In this document: in pieces, positions 18,239-29,028 of the stretch | Numbering within the stretch: the stretch's first letter is position 1 | Layout of the letters: each line of letters begins with the position of its first letter | Source: Chitinophagaceae bacterium | GTDB taxonomy: Bacteria > Bacteroidota > Bacteroidia > Chitinophagales > Chitinophagaceae | DNA length: 64,000 nt | Assembly (NCBI GenBank): GCA_016721085.1 | Contig: JADKJI010000063.1 | Location: 339,790 to 403,789, forward strand | Direction: 5' to 3' | Notes under the pieces: model-generated | What the model was told of the DNA's origin: nothing | The model's database searches: none | Seen by the model: only the letters and a program-made list of their open reading frames with translations | Translations under genes and position numbers: made by a program

Positions 18239-20278
18239 TCAAAAAGAGATTTTACAATTCATCCATCCACTTCTGCCATATCCGTTTACTCCACTACCAT
18301 GTGTCCTGTAATCCTCATTCATCAGATTCTGCAGTCCAACTCCTACTTCAAGATGTTTCCATGAAATACCACTATATAGATTTATTACATTCCAGCCCGG
18401 CGTACCACCTATCGGAATCCTGTTATCATCCTTATCTCCTTGTGCCAGTCTTGATTGCTTTTGAGCAGAAACCCATTCGCCGGTTATGAACCAATTGTTC
18501 TTTTTATAAGTTGTAGAAAACCGACCGTTTAAGTGGTGGAATACGACGCATGGGCTCCTTACGTGTCAGATTCTGCCCGAATGTATAACTGACAGCGCCA
18601 TAAAAAGAAAAACCTCCAGCAGGCATCCATCTTGCTTCTATCTCTGTTCCTTTTACATAAGCCTCTTCAATATTCTCCTTTTCATAAACAGGATAACCAT
18701 TTATCACTTGTCCATCCCTTTTTACTCTTGCAATGATATTGCTCAGATCCATATAATAAAGGGCAGCTGATAGAGATAATTTTTGACCACTATATTTATA
18801 CCCTGCTTCATAATTCAACGATTTCTCAGGCTTAAGGTCGTATGCTGGAACCTCATACCTGAAATCCACAATACCTAATGTTCCCATATCATCAATATTA
18901 GGAGCCCTGTAGGAATTATTAAACGATACGTAAATATGATGATTCGCTTTAATTGAATATAATACAGAAGCTTCCCCTACAAGTGCCGAAGGCTTTAGGT
19001 GCACTTCTCCCAACGTAGTATCTTTTATATGTATTGAAAAAGAGTTATATCGGAGTCCGGCTTCAAACCTGAATTTTCCTGTTCGTAAATGATGAAGGGA
19101 ATAAACCGATAAGCTTGAATATCTTGAATCGTCGGGATACAAACCGCGTTTAGCACTTGAACTATTGTTTGTAATATCGATATCTGAGCGGGTGCTGTTT
19201 ACATTATCATGATAAAACTCGATCCCGGCATTTGCTGTCCACACTTTTGAAAATACTGAATTCATATCTAAGGAAGCTCCGAGAGTTCTTATGACATCCT
19301 TTTCTTTCCGAAGAATAGTTGAATTATTTTTTCTGCTATTCCTTCCTTCCGCCATATACTGATAAGAGAGGGTGGCTTCAATTGACCTTGCAATTGCTGA
19401 ATTACTATTAACGTTATTTACTTTCAAATAACTAAGCGAACGTTGCTGAGGATCCATTTCATTAACAGCGTAATTTTCCAATACCACCTTATGAAATACA
19501 GGAACATGATGCTGGAATACGGATTGATGGGCTGCAGTTAGCTGAGTATTCTCCGCAAGCTTCCATTTCAACTTTCCATCAAAAGCCTGTTCATCATATC
19601 CTGAAGGCGTTTGCTTTCCTGTTGTATCTCCTCCAATGATATCCCCGAATTTTCGAATGGTAACGCCCGTACTGAAAGCAAATTTCTCAGCAGCATAGGT
19701 TCCTTCTGCACGTACTGTCTTGTCCATATCACCAGTCATATATCTAACCAAACCTGAACCATGCCATTGCGGTTTACCTAATACAAACGCAGGTTCCTTT
19801 GTCAGTACCTGAATAACACCTCCAATAGCATCACTTCCATATTGAACAGAACCTTTGCCTTTTGCTACCTCTATTGATCCAACTGAAAAAGCATCGATCG
19901 TATTCAAATACTGGTTAGGACCAAATCTAAATGTTGAATTATTTAATCGGATGCCGTCGACCAAAACCAATACCTGATTTCCTGTAGTACCTCTTAAGAA
20001 TGGCGAGCCACCACCATGATTGGTCTTTTGCACAAACACACCATTGATCTGCTGTAAGGCTTCAGGAACTGTTCTTGAACCGGTATTGATAACTCTTGAA
20101 TAATCGAGTGAATGTACAGTGCGGCTACATACTTTGTCTTGACCTTGTCACGGAAAGCAGTAACCACTACTTTCTCCATCTCCTTTAACTTCATGGTGTC
20201 GCTTGATTGTTGCGCAAAACCTGCAAATCCAAAAGTGGACAAGGAAATTAACAGAAATAATCTCAGGCTATTATTCAT
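18239..20278 (-). pseudogene. TonB-dependent receptor, two frameshifts
   Basis: Outer-membrane beta-barrel receptor, ~680 residues if repaired. The ATG at 20278 has a strong purine-rich ribosome site (AAGGAGGAG). A signal peptide ends ...GFAGFAQQ; the plug domain begins KEMEKVVVTAFRD. Break 1 is near 20125, where one base is missing and SRTVHSLDYSRVINTGSR continues in the next frame. The plug continues GSPFLRGTTGNQVLVLVDG. Break 2 is near 18530; the next frame continues RFSTTYKKNNWFITGEW to a terminal WMNCKISF, with the stop at 18239-18241. A terminal Phe fits an outer-membrane barrel. It lacks the CarboxypepD-like N-terminal domain of SusC. It overlaps the phosphoesterase gene end by 8 bp, so co-transcription is likely. 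Confidence 0.8.
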
Positions 20279-22993
20279 CTCCTCCTTTTTGTTGTTTATA
20301 GTGTTCTTTTCGTTGGTCATCTTCGTCATCCATTTCAGGACCTTTCATTATTTTTTTCCAGTCGATACTTCTGTTGTATCGGCTCATTGCTTTTTGTGGA
20401 TCAAATACCCGCTTATCAGGAAATTCAAGAGTATATGGAGTGAAGTCGGGTTTGTCAGTAAAGAAATCACTCAATAAACTCGCAGTAACATCATATTGGT
20501 TTACACATATCTCACACCAAGAATATTATATACCACTTTTAATATGGAACCAAAATTAGCATGAGTATGTGACACATAGCCTCTTTTTACATAAGGACCG
20601 GCCATCATTAAAATACTTCTATGCGCATCAATATGATCTACTCCACCCTGAGGATCATCTTCTGTAATAATCACCAACATGTTTTTCCAATAGGGTGTTC
20701 TTGAAAGAAAATGAAGGATTCTTCCTAATGCCAGATCATTATCGGCCATATAAGAATGTGCATACGGATACCCATCCTTAGGCCTTACACCTGCTCCATG
20801 ATCATTGGGCAATTGTAATGCTATTAGTCCCGGCATCTTTTCTTTTCCTTTCAACCATTTTTTGGTGAATTCAGATTCAAATTGCTCCATTCTAAACTGG
20901 TCAGGAATATTAGTGTTGAAGCCTGCATAGTTATGACTTGTCTTACTCCATAGTGCTTTCTGCATTGGCACCATCACTCCATGTGAGGCACCCGTTGCCG
21001 TATCCATCCATTCTTCTCTTACATGGGCAGTTTCATTCGCCTCTCCGAAATTATAGAAGGGCACTCCTTTTCTTTCCAAAGCTTCCCAAAGTCCGCCTAT
21101 CTCTGCATAATCTTCCGGATCCATACTTCCTGTTGAACCAGGAAAACGACGACCAGGGGCAGCAGAAAAAACCTTTGCTGTTTTATCTACACTTGAATTG
21201 GTTTCTACCCACTCATTAGGAATTACGCCTACCATCCAATGATGCCCATGAATCGAAGCATCACTATCACAATAAAAATTATCACAATGACTGAAACGCT
21301 TGGCAATTTTGTGATGATTGGGCATTATGTTGGCGTTACGTATAGTATCCTTCTTTGTTGTAACTGTAACTCCCATTCCATAACGTGCCAGACTACTATC
21401 TCCCACTCCATTTTTTAACTGACCTAAAATTTCATCATAAGTGCGATTCTCTTTTGTTATGTAAACGATATACTTAATTGGAGATTCATGCATACCAGGT
21501 AATACAGGCAATGGATTTTTCTTATCATCTTTTATCTGTACACGCTTAAAAGTATTATCAAGAGACTGTTTAGTATATGCAGCCAATGATGATTCATCTG
21601 GAAAAGGAATCCGTTGAAACAAACCCAACTGGATATCTCCTATATATGTTCCTGCCGGGGGACTTACAAATCCCTTACCACCATTAGGTCCTGCTCCATA
21701 GCCTCTGCAACTGATAACATATAACTCTTTTTCATCCGCAGAAAGTTGCACTCTTGCCGGGCCCCAACCTGTTGGAATCAATCCTTTCGTAACCTTTGTT
21801 GCTACATCAATAACGGCCACAGCGTTAAACCCAAGTAATGCCACATAGAGGGTTTTCTCATCTTTGCTTAGTGAAATACCAAATGGAATAAGACCCCTGT
21901 AATGATCCAGAAGAGAGTCAACTTTTATTTGTATGTGATCAACAATTTTTCGGTTCTTATAATCAATTACAGAAATATTGTCGTTAGTAGCGTTTGTAAT
22001 GTAAGCGAAGCGGGTGCCGATTGCAATTGAGTTGGGACTGGCACCACCAACTACTTCGGCCTCTTCAATCATTTCACCAATCTGAAGACCCGTCTTGAAT
22101 TTATCTACTACAGTATTGTTATCCAGATCGATCGTATATACGCTCATAGCTTCAGGCGCATGAGGACTGCCTACCCCGGGAATTTTCCTTCCTTCCACTT
22201 CTGTACCCTCTCTTGATTCTTTTGTATCGTTCCCATATGGATGCCAGGGTATCATCAGGGAATCGTAATTTTTTGGATTGGCTCCTTCAATAAGAGGATA
22301 TTCATACATTCCTACATTCGAAACGAAGGCCAGTTTTTTATCGGGGGAAAGGGCGATGCCGAAAGGTAGCCTTCCCACTTTTATGGAGGCGGTAATTTTT
22401 TGTGTGGCTACATCTATCCTTACCATCCTGAAATTTCCTCTGTCGAGAACCAATAATTCATTCTTGTCCTTATTCAATAATAAGTCGGAGGTAAAACTAT
22501 CATCATAAACAGTTCCCTGGAATGCTCCATTAAGGGAAATGGAATCGGTGCGTTTCATCTTTTCCAGATCATAAACAATAACAGCTCCTATATCGCCACC
22601 ACTGAGGTAAACGCTTTTTGAATCGGGTGTAAATGCAACACCCAAATAGGAACCTTTGGTGAAAGGAGAAACAATTTTACCATCATAAGATGGCACTCTT
22701 ACAGATTGAAGGGAATTTAATTCAATAATCGTAAAAACGCCGTCGTGAAGCGTCACCGCCTTCTTTCCATCAGGAGAAATGGCCATGCCAAAAGGGTCGT
22801 GTGTAATTCTAACTGTATTTCCGGCAGGGGTCACATATCTGCCACTGGGCAATACTGATACTCCATTGGGTTTAATACTTGCATACTCCTTTTCACCCGG
22901 AACGGTAAGAATAGTTACCGGTTGTTGGGCTTGTAACGATTGAGACAGGAACAAAACAAACGAAAACCGAAAGAGATGCAAAAAATTCTTCAT
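20271..22993 (-). pseudogene. YncE-type propeller / phosphoesterase fusion, frameshifted near the end
   Basis: Exported ~907-residue protein (ATG 22993, signal peptide ending SLQAQQ). Residues ~40-470 form a YVTN-type beta-propeller (FTPDSKSVYLSGGD, LSPDKKLAFVSNVG, LSKDEKTLYVALLG). Residues ~500-840 are a phosphoesterase-fold (PF04185-like) domain with KENRTYDEILGQ, HCDNFYCDSDASIHGHHW and ITEDDPQGGVDHIDAHR, the metal- and substrate-binding blocks. The frame breaks near 20505; the next frame carries VNQYDVTASLLSDFFTDKP to a stop at 20271. Only the last ~77 residues are affected, so it may still work. In this setting it probably releases phosphate from organic esters at the cell surface. Confidence 0.8.
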
Positions 22994-23024
22994 GGCAAAT
23001 AATTCTGGACTCTGGAAAGTTAAC

Positions 23025-23056
23025 AAAAAAGGGGCGGAGCCTGGAAAAGCCCCGCC
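23025..23056 (-). terminator. Terminator after the SusD gene
   Basis: Minus strand stem GGCGGGGC / GCTCCGCC (one mismatch), loop of 8, then CC and six T. It lies 50 bp after the SusD stop and just before the phosphoesterase gene, so the SusCD transcript is at least partly separated from the phosphonate operon. Confidence 0.75.
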
Positions 23057-23105
23057 GCTAAATTAAACTGCTTAGTTGCTCTTGATTGCTTGTCTTAGAA
23101 AATTC

Positions 23106-24683
23106 TTATTTGATGATCCACATCTTCGAATTGATATTATCATTTCCACCATACTGACTTTGAACAGCGGCAGTATAGTTATCCTTATTGGTAGAAAGCT
23201 CACTTGAAGGATACTGGAAACGCAAAGGAATTACACCACTGTTTCCAACACCAGCACCAGTAAGGAAAGTTGGAACACCTGTACGGCGCCATTGGTAATA
23301 AGCTTCATAGCCTGAATTACGGGCAAATGCCAGGTATTTTTGTGTGAGGATCTGAGTAAGTCCAGTTGCATTGTTACCCGCATATTTCACAGCCGGCTGG
23401 TTGAAATAAGTAGCGAAGCTGAAGTTCACTGAATAGTTGATATAGTCGCCAGGAGCGGTTCCTTTAAGGAAGCTCACTGTATTTGCACCATCAACTACAC
23501 CATAGAAAGAAAAACTGGCTTTCACCCCTTTCTGGTACCAATCATCAGCATTACCTGCAATCCAGCCCCTGTTTATGGCTTCAGCAATATTGAAGCACAT
23601 TTCAGGATAAGCGATAATGAATGTGTTTTCACCAGTATAACCATCATAATAACGCTTTCTTCCGATTGGTGAATACAAACCAGCTACTACTTTACCACCC
23701 ATAGTACTCACGTCTTCACCATTGCTGGCTCCAACAAAAGATCGGAAATCAGTATCAGGAAAACCAAGGGCTCTTGCAGGATCAGCCACTTTCATTGCCC
23801 TAAGGTCACTAAGGCTTGTCAGTGTGTTTAGCCATGTAGCTGCAACACAAAGACGAAGCGCATCAAAACCAAAGTTGTCTTTGTTATTAGGATATTTGTT
23901 GTAATTGGCATTGTACACAAATTCCAGGTTATCCGACATATCAGTCATAATTGGATACTTAACCGGATTACCTATAACATCAGCGAATTTCTGTTTGATA
24001 GCAAGATCCGCATCAGCATCATGCTTACTCAAATGAATCAGCAAACGGAGCTTAAAGGTATTCACTACCTTTTGCCATTGCTTCAATGCTGTCAATGGAT
24101 CTTTTGCATTGCTTATTCTTTCCTGATAAAAGAAATCACCAAGAAGTGATGTATTGGACGAAGCAATTAATGCTGTCAATTGGGTATTCGCTTCTTCCAG
24201 TAACTGTAAAGACTGCTTAAATACATCTTTCTGGCTATCATACTTTGGAGTCTGATTTTCGATTCCCTGCAAAGCTTCGCTCATTGGAATATCACCCACC
24301 TTCAAACTCATATTTACAAAGAAATAGGCTTTGAAGAATTTGGCTAAAGCAGAATAGGGATTATTCTCTCCGGAAGCTTTAACAGCTTCCTTTTCCATTG
24401 CCACTACATTACGTAAGGTTCCGAAATTAAAATCAGTAGCACCAGTCCAATATTCATTGGTACCGTAGTAAGTATAAGAAGATAAAGTAAACTGACAGAA
24501 CTTATCCTCATCATCACCAGGATAAACTGGCATGTCATTCAGTACCTGACGAAGTAATAAATAAGCGGGTACACTTGTTGGCAGATTCGGGTTATTGGTA
24601 TAGTCGTCGAACTGCTTTTTACAGCCAGATCCTATCAGTACCACCAGTACCATCAGGATCGAGTATATTGAATGTTTTTTCAT
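23106..24683 (-). CDS. SusD/RagB-like outer-membrane lipoprotein
   Basis: Surface nutrient-binding lipoprotein, 525 residues. The N-terminus MKKHSIYSILMVLVVLIGSG precedes the lipobox Cys of SGCKKQFDDYTNNPN; the following charged stretch suits surface export. The rest is helical and TPR-like, with the characteristic YLAFARNSGYEAYYQWRRTG near the end, typical of the SusD-like group with a short form. It follows the SusC-like receptor (38 bp gap) and forms the lid over it. The substrate is unknown. Placement next to phosphonate and phosphoesterase genes suggests a phosphorus compound rather than a glycan, which is inference. Confidence 0.9.
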   Translation of the reverse strand: MKKHSIYSILMVLVVLIGSGCKKQFDDYTNNPNLPTSVPAYLLLRQVLNDMPVYPGDDEDKFCQFTLSSYTYYGTNEYWTGATDFNFGTLRNVVAMEKEAVKASGENNPYSALAKFFKAYFFVNMSLKVGDIPMSEALQGIENQTPKYDSQKDVFKQSLQLLEEANTQLTALIASSNTSLLGDFFYQERISNAKDPLTALKQWQKVVNTFKLRLLIHLSKHDADADLAIKQKFADVIGNPVKYPIMTDMSDNLEFVYNANYNKYPNNKDNFGFDALRLCVAATWLNTLTSLSDLRAMKVADPARALGFPDTDFRSFVGASNGEDVSTMGGKVVAGLYSPIGRKRYYDGYTGENTFIIAYPEMCFNIAEAINRGWIAGNADDWYQKGVKASFSFYGVVDGANTVSFLKGTAPGDYINYSVNFSFATYFNQPAVKYAGNNATGLTQILTQKYLAFARNSGYEAYYQWRRTGVPTFLTGAGVGNSGVIPLRFQYPSSELSTNKDNYTAAVQSQYGGNDNINSKMWIIK

Positions 24684-24721
24684 TTTACTGTAGTATTTAT
24701 TAAAACAGATTGAAATATTAA

Positions 24722-27700
24722 TTAGAAGGTTACATTGACATTGAAACCGTAACTTCTGGTTGTTGGTGTTTGCAGGTTTGGTTCCCGGCTGTTATTATTA
24801 TAGATATCCCTGCCAGAATACTGGTCAACATCAATATCATGAAAACGGGAAGGGAAGAAATATAAAAGGTTACGACCTACCAGAGAGATATCCACCTTAC
24901 TAATAAAAGAAGACTTACCGATGATGCTTGCAGGAAGAGAATAAGTGATAACCACTTCCCTCAGCTTGGCATATGTTTTGGCAACTGATGTATTCTCAAA
25001 ATTGTTGAAATAGCTGCTTACGTAGTCTTGGATATACTTAGCTGGTGATGCGTTTGGCTTGAAGGTAAGATCTTTGTAGTTGGTGATCACACCAGTTACA
25101 GGATCATACTGAATAGTTGCGCCATTGGCAATCTGTACACCAGTACCTATATATGTACCAACAAATCCTGGATCCTTATGATGATAGAATTCGTATTCTC
25201 TTGCCTCTCCAACTTTACCCTGTACAGTTTCGATATTACTTCCACCTTCAATACCTTTTCTCTTAACATAGTCTTGAACTATACCACCCACTTTACCATC
25301 AAACTGGAATGAGAAACTGAATGTTTTGTATGAAAACTTGTTGTAAACAGCCCAGCTCCATTTAACATCTCCATTACCAACATACTGGTTCTTTGGAAGA
25401 TAAACAGGATAGCCTGCACTGTTATTGATTACCTGTCCATCTTCTGTTTTAGCAGTCAAACGGGCGAAAAGTTTATCTACCCTGTCCCCTTGCTTGAACT
25501 GATAGCTCTCGAAATTAGAAGGAAGTTCCTTGTAGATTTCTTTGTAAGTAGACCAGTTCACCAATACATCCCATTTCAATCCACCTTGATTTTGGATAGG
25601 GCTACCTGTCAATGAAATTTCAGCACCAGAAAGCTGCGTCTTGATGGCATTTGTTGTTATACCAGTCAAACCTGTTGTTTGTGAAATTGGCAGATTCACG
25701 ATACCAGGTCCTTTGATATTGGTATAGTAAGTAGCACTAAGACCTAAGCGATTTTTTAAGAACCTAACATCCAAACCTAATTCCTTACTTGTAAGTACAG
25801 ATGATTTCACATTTGGGTCAACTCGATTACCTGGTGCATAAGCTCCAGTAAGGTTGTTATAAACTGTTCCAACGCTATAAGCCGGATCAGAAAGGCTATA
25901 GGTAGGACCGCCATAAACAGAAACATAAGGAGTACCATAACCTAATGGATAAGCTGCTGGTCCAATATAGGTAGTAGTACTTGGAGATTTTGCAGTAGCA
26001 TAGCTAGCCCTTACTTTCAGGAAGCTGATAGCTCTAGGCAAATCAACATAATCAGAAATAACAGAAGCAAGAGAAACAGATGGATAGAAGAACGTGTTAT
26101 TATCTTTCAACAAACTTGAGTTCTTATCTACACGACCTGTAGTAGTGATTGAAGCGAATTTCATCAAGTCGATATTAAGGGAGTAGTATCCGCTTAATAC
26201 GATCATATCTGCATTATAGCTATATGATTTAACTGGATTTAACGAGTTGGAGAAAGTATATAACCCTGGTACGTTCAGATAGTCAGTAGTAGTATAGCTG
26301 GAATTATACTTGAAATTACGGGCATTACCCCCTGCTAAGGCATCGATACCGATGTTCTTTCCAATCTTACCATTATATCTTACTAAAGCTTCAACGTTGT
26401 TATCGAATAATGAGCGACGGTCTTCACGATAGTCACCTCTGTTACCTTCTCTACCATAAGGGTGAGCAGAATAAGGCATTTTCTCGTTACGCATCACATC
26501 ATACGTACTGATATTTGCCCTTACTACTGCATCCATGTGCGAATTCACTTTATAAGTAAGAGCAGCATTACCATAAACGTCAGTTTTGTAATGACCACGA
26601 AGCCACTCATAACTCATGAAATAAGGGTTATGATAACGTTGGTACTCTGCAAAAATAGATTGGATACCTTCCTTACCTGGCTGCCAGTAGTTACGCATAT
26701 CACGTACATCCCAGTCAGCACCTGTCCAGATAGTCATGCTATAGATAACACTGTTTGGACCATAAACCACATCCGGAATATTAGGAGTAGACTGACGGTT
26801 ATAGTTCAGGCTACCTTCAATTTTAACACGGCTGCTCAAATCGTAGCTGGCATTAACATTGAAATTGCCGATACCGAGTTTTGTATTTGGAATAATACCT
26901 TTCTGATAGCTTTGGCTAAGCCCCATACGGATGCTGGCGCGATCAGTATTAGAAGAAAAGCTCAAACTGTTTGTAGTCAATAAACCAGCCTGAATGAAAT
27001 TCTTCAGATTATCCTTACCACGGGCTATATAAGGAGTCCCTTGTCTAACACCAGTTATAGGATCAATAGGACTATCATATTGAGGAATAAGCTGTCCATC
27101 AAATTTTGGTCCGTATACATCATAGTCACCATCATTTATACCACCACCTTTTCCATCACCGAAAGAGTATTGTGAATAGTCACCACCACCATATAGTGCT
27201 TGTGTTTTTGGAAGAGCGATAAAGCCTTTATCCATCTGAACACTGGAGTTGAATTCGATAGTATAACCTTTTGAATTCTTTTTACCCTTCTTTGTAGTGA
27301 TAAGGATCGCACCATTTTGTGCACGGCTACCATATATAGCGGTTGCAGCCAATCCTTTCAATACTGTGTAAGTTTCAATATCATCAGGACTGATATTCCA
27401 TGTATCTGAAGTGATAGGCATACCATCCACAACATACAGAGAGATATTGCCACCACGAAGTGATACAGCAGGCGCTGCCAGCATTTCGCGTGAAATAGCA
27501 ACATCCAATCCAGCTACCTTTCCTACCAATCCGTTTATTGGATTCGGCTCACGTGCTTTTACAAGGTCTTGCCCTTTTACTTCTTGTACAGAATACCCCA
27601 AGCGCTTGGTTTCCTTCTTTACACCCAAGGCCGTAACCACAACTTCACTCATAGCTCTTGAGTCAACTTCAAGAGAAATTGTATAGAAGGACTCAGATGT

Positions 27701-27967
27701 AACTGACAGTTCCTTTGTAGTTACACCAACGCCACTAAACACTAATACGTCACCATTTTTTGCTGAGATAGCAAATAGGCCTTCTGTAGTAGTTGCAGTA
27801 CCTGTGTTTGTTCCTTTAATCATTACACTGATACCGGGAACAGGTGTCTGTTCTTTTGAAGACAATACTTTACCCGAAATAATTTTTTGTGCCAGTGCCA
27901 GAAAAGGCAAGGCAAGAAGGAGCGACACAATGACCATACTCCTCAGATAGCAGTTGAAAGTTCGCAT
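24722..27967 (-). CDS. SusC/RagA-like TonB-linked outer-membrane receptor
   Basis: The 1081 residues match the family length. A signal peptide (ending LPFLALAQ) is followed by the CarboxypepD-like domain (ISGKVLSSKEQTPVPGISVM), the plug with a SusC signature near VGKVAGLDVAISRE and IETYTVLKGLAATAIYGSRA, then a 22-strand barrel ending in Phe (FNVNVTF). It imports ligands captured by the SusD partner using TonB energy. The promoter has TAGTTTCG at -7 and five 11-bp-spaced TGTTAT-like hexamers upstream, so it is a likely member of the phosphate-starvation regulon. Confidence 0.93.
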   Translation of the reverse strand: MRTFNCYLRSMVIVSLLLALPFLALAQKIISGKVLSSKEQTPVPGISVMIKGTNTGTATTTEGLFAISAKNGDVLVFSGVGVTTKELSVTSESFYTISLEVDSRAMSEVVVTALGVKKETKRLGYSVQEVKGQDLVKAREPNPINGLVGKVAGLDVAISREMLAAPAVSLRGGNISLYVVDGMPITSDTWNISPDDIETYTVLKGLAATAIYGSRAQNGAILITTKKGKKNSKGYTIEFNSSVQMDKGFIALPKTQALYGGGDYSQYSFGDGKGGGINDGDYDVYGPKFDGQLIPQYDSPIDPITGVRQGTPYIARGKDNLKNFIQAGLLTTNSLSFSSNTDRASIRMGLSQSYQKGIIPNTKLGIGNFNVNASYDLSSRVKIEGSLNYNRQSTPNIPDVVYGPNSVIYSMTIWTGADWDVRDMRNYWQPGKEGIQSIFAEYQRYHNPYFMSYEWLRGHYKTDVYGNAALTYKVNSHMDAVVRANISTYDVMRNEKMPYSAHPYGREGNRGDYREDRRSLFDNNVEALVRYNGKIGKNIGIDALAGGNARNFKYNSSYTTTDYLNVPGLYTFSNSLNPVKSYSYNADMIVLSGYYSLNIDLMKFASITTTGRVDKNSSLLKDNNTFFYPSVSLASVISDYVDLPRAISFLKVRASYATAKSPSTTTYIGPAAYPLGYGTPYVSVYGGPTYSLSDPAYSVGTVYNNLTGAYAPGNRVDPNVKSSVLTSKELGLDVRFLKNRLGLSATYYTNIKGPGIVNLPISQTTGLTGITTNAIKTQLSGAEISLTGSPIQNQGGLKWDVLVNWSTYKEIYKELPSNFESYQFKQGDRVDKLFARLTAKTEDGQVINNSAGYPVYLPKNQYVGNGDVKWSWAVYNKFSYKTFSFSFQFDGKVGGIVQDYVKRKGIEGGSNIETVQGKVGEAREYEFYHHKDPGFVGTYIGTGVQIANGATIQYDPVTGVITNYKDLTFKPNASPAKYIQDYVSSYFNNFENTSVAKTYAKLREVVITYSLPASIIGKSSFISKVDISLVGRNLLYFFPSRFHDIDVDQYSGRDIYNNNSREPNLQTPTTRSYGFNVNVTF

Positions 27968-28005
27968 AACAGATGTTTTGATTTGTTTGATAGTGATTAT
28001 CGGTG

Positions 28006-28072
28006 CGAAACTATCATCATCGTGTTATGGGAGGGTTATGCCAATGTGAATCATAACTTATGGAAATGTTAA
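28006..28072 (-). promoter_or_regulatory. Candidate Pho-box array and -7 element of the SusC promoter
   Basis: The -7 element TAGTTTCG is at 28006-28013 (minus strand). Plus-strand hexamers TGTTAT, GGTTAT, TGTGAA, ACTTAT and TGTTAA start at 28023, 28034, 28045, 28056 and 28067, exactly 11 bp apart; the first is 10 bp from the -7 element. No -33 TTTG is present. Direct repeats at 11-bp spacing are the form bound by OmpR/PhoB-family dimers. Confidence 0.6.
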
Positions 28073-28094
28073 CGCAATATGTTTACACTTACTG

Positions 28095-28172
28095 CTAACA
28101 ATTTATTTACACAGAACTCATCAATCGGTAATACAGGAGTAACATTCAAGTAATCTCACATTCGGTTCTTTG
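28095..28172 (+). promoter_or_regulatory. Candidate Pho-box array and -7 element of the plcP promoter
   Basis: Plus-strand hexamers GTAATA, GTAACA and GTAATC start at 28128, 28139 and 28150; CTAACA (28095) and TTTACA (28106) are in the same 11-bp phase. The last repeat ends 10 bp before a weak -7 element GTTCTTTG at 28165-28172. The hexamers are the reverse complement of the SusC-side motif, as expected for divergent genes each reading TTAACA on its own strand. Confidence 0.6.
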
Positions 28173-28188
28173 CAAAACCTCTGGTTAG

Positions 28189-29026
28189 ATGGAAAAAAGA
28201 AATGTAGATGTTGTAGTTATCTCAGATGTACATCTTGGTACTTATGGATGCAAAGCAAAAGAACTCGTAGCTTATCTAAAAAGCATCACACCTTCCCTTC
28301 TCATTCTCAATGGCGATATTATTGATGGATGGCAATTCTCCAAACGCTATTTCCCTGCAGCTCATATGGCTGTTATAAAAGAAGTGCTCAATCTAATGAT
28401 GAAGCAGGGTACCAGGGTATTCTATATCACCGGCAATCACGACGAACAGATGAGGAGGTACACAGATTTTCCAATTAGGAAATTTTACCCTCACAGATAA
28501 GTTGGTGTTGGAGATCAACAATAAGATGACCTGGATATTTCATGGTGACGTTTTCGATAATACCACAAGAGGGAGTGCCAAATTTTTGGCAAAGCTGGGA
28601 AGCAATGGTTATGCTGCTCTGATTCAATTCAACCGACTCATCAATTTCTTCTTGAAAGCAATGGGCAAAGACCGTGTTTCCATTTCAAAAAGGGTAATGG
28701 CAGGCGTCAATAAAGCCGTTGCCAAGGTAAATGACTTTGAAATGATAGCTGCTGAGCTGGCAATCAAAAAGAAATACGACTATGTCATTTGCGGACATAT
28801 CCACCAACCACAAAACAGGGTAGTTGAAAATGCAGAAGGTAAAGTGACTTATCTGAATAGTGGTGATTGGGTGGAACATCTTACTGCTTTGGAATTCCAT
28901 CATAATGAATGGAAGATTTTCACCTATGATGAAAAAGACTTCCTGCATCAAAATATTGAAATGCCCTCAAGGCTAAATGTGATAAGCGATGATATAGACT
29001 TTTATATAAACTCATTAGCAATTTAA
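28189..29026 (+). pseudogene. plcP: PlcP-like metallophosphoesterase (phospholipase C), frameshifted
   Basis: Calcineurin-fold enzyme, ~278 residues if repaired. All metal-binding blocks are present: ISDVHLGTYGCKA, NGDIIDGW, TGNHDEQMRRY, FHGDVFD, CGHIHQP and LNSGDWVEH. The order and the HLGTxGC, GDIIDGW and NSGDWVE forms fit the PlcP group, which removes the head group of phospholipids during phosphate starvation, better than LpxH. An extra T in the run at 28460-28463 shifts the frame after RRYTDF; removing it gives QLGNFTLTDKLVLEINN. It is followed after 2 bp by a glycosyltransferase gene and preceded by 11-bp repeat boxes. Many annotators would call it UDP-2,3-diacylglucosamine diphosphatase. 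Confidence 0.75.
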
Positions 29027-29028
29027 CT

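Noticed and set aside
26462..26983. Frame of 173 codons opposite the SusC-like gene
   Set aside because: Antisense shadow with no promoter or ribosome site; composition follows the sense strand codons.
28189..29026. LpxH (lipid A synthesis)
   Set aside because: The HLGTxGC, GDIIDGW and NSGDWVE blocks, the Pho-box-like promoter and the coupled glycosyltransferase fit PlcP better; LpxH remains the fallback name.
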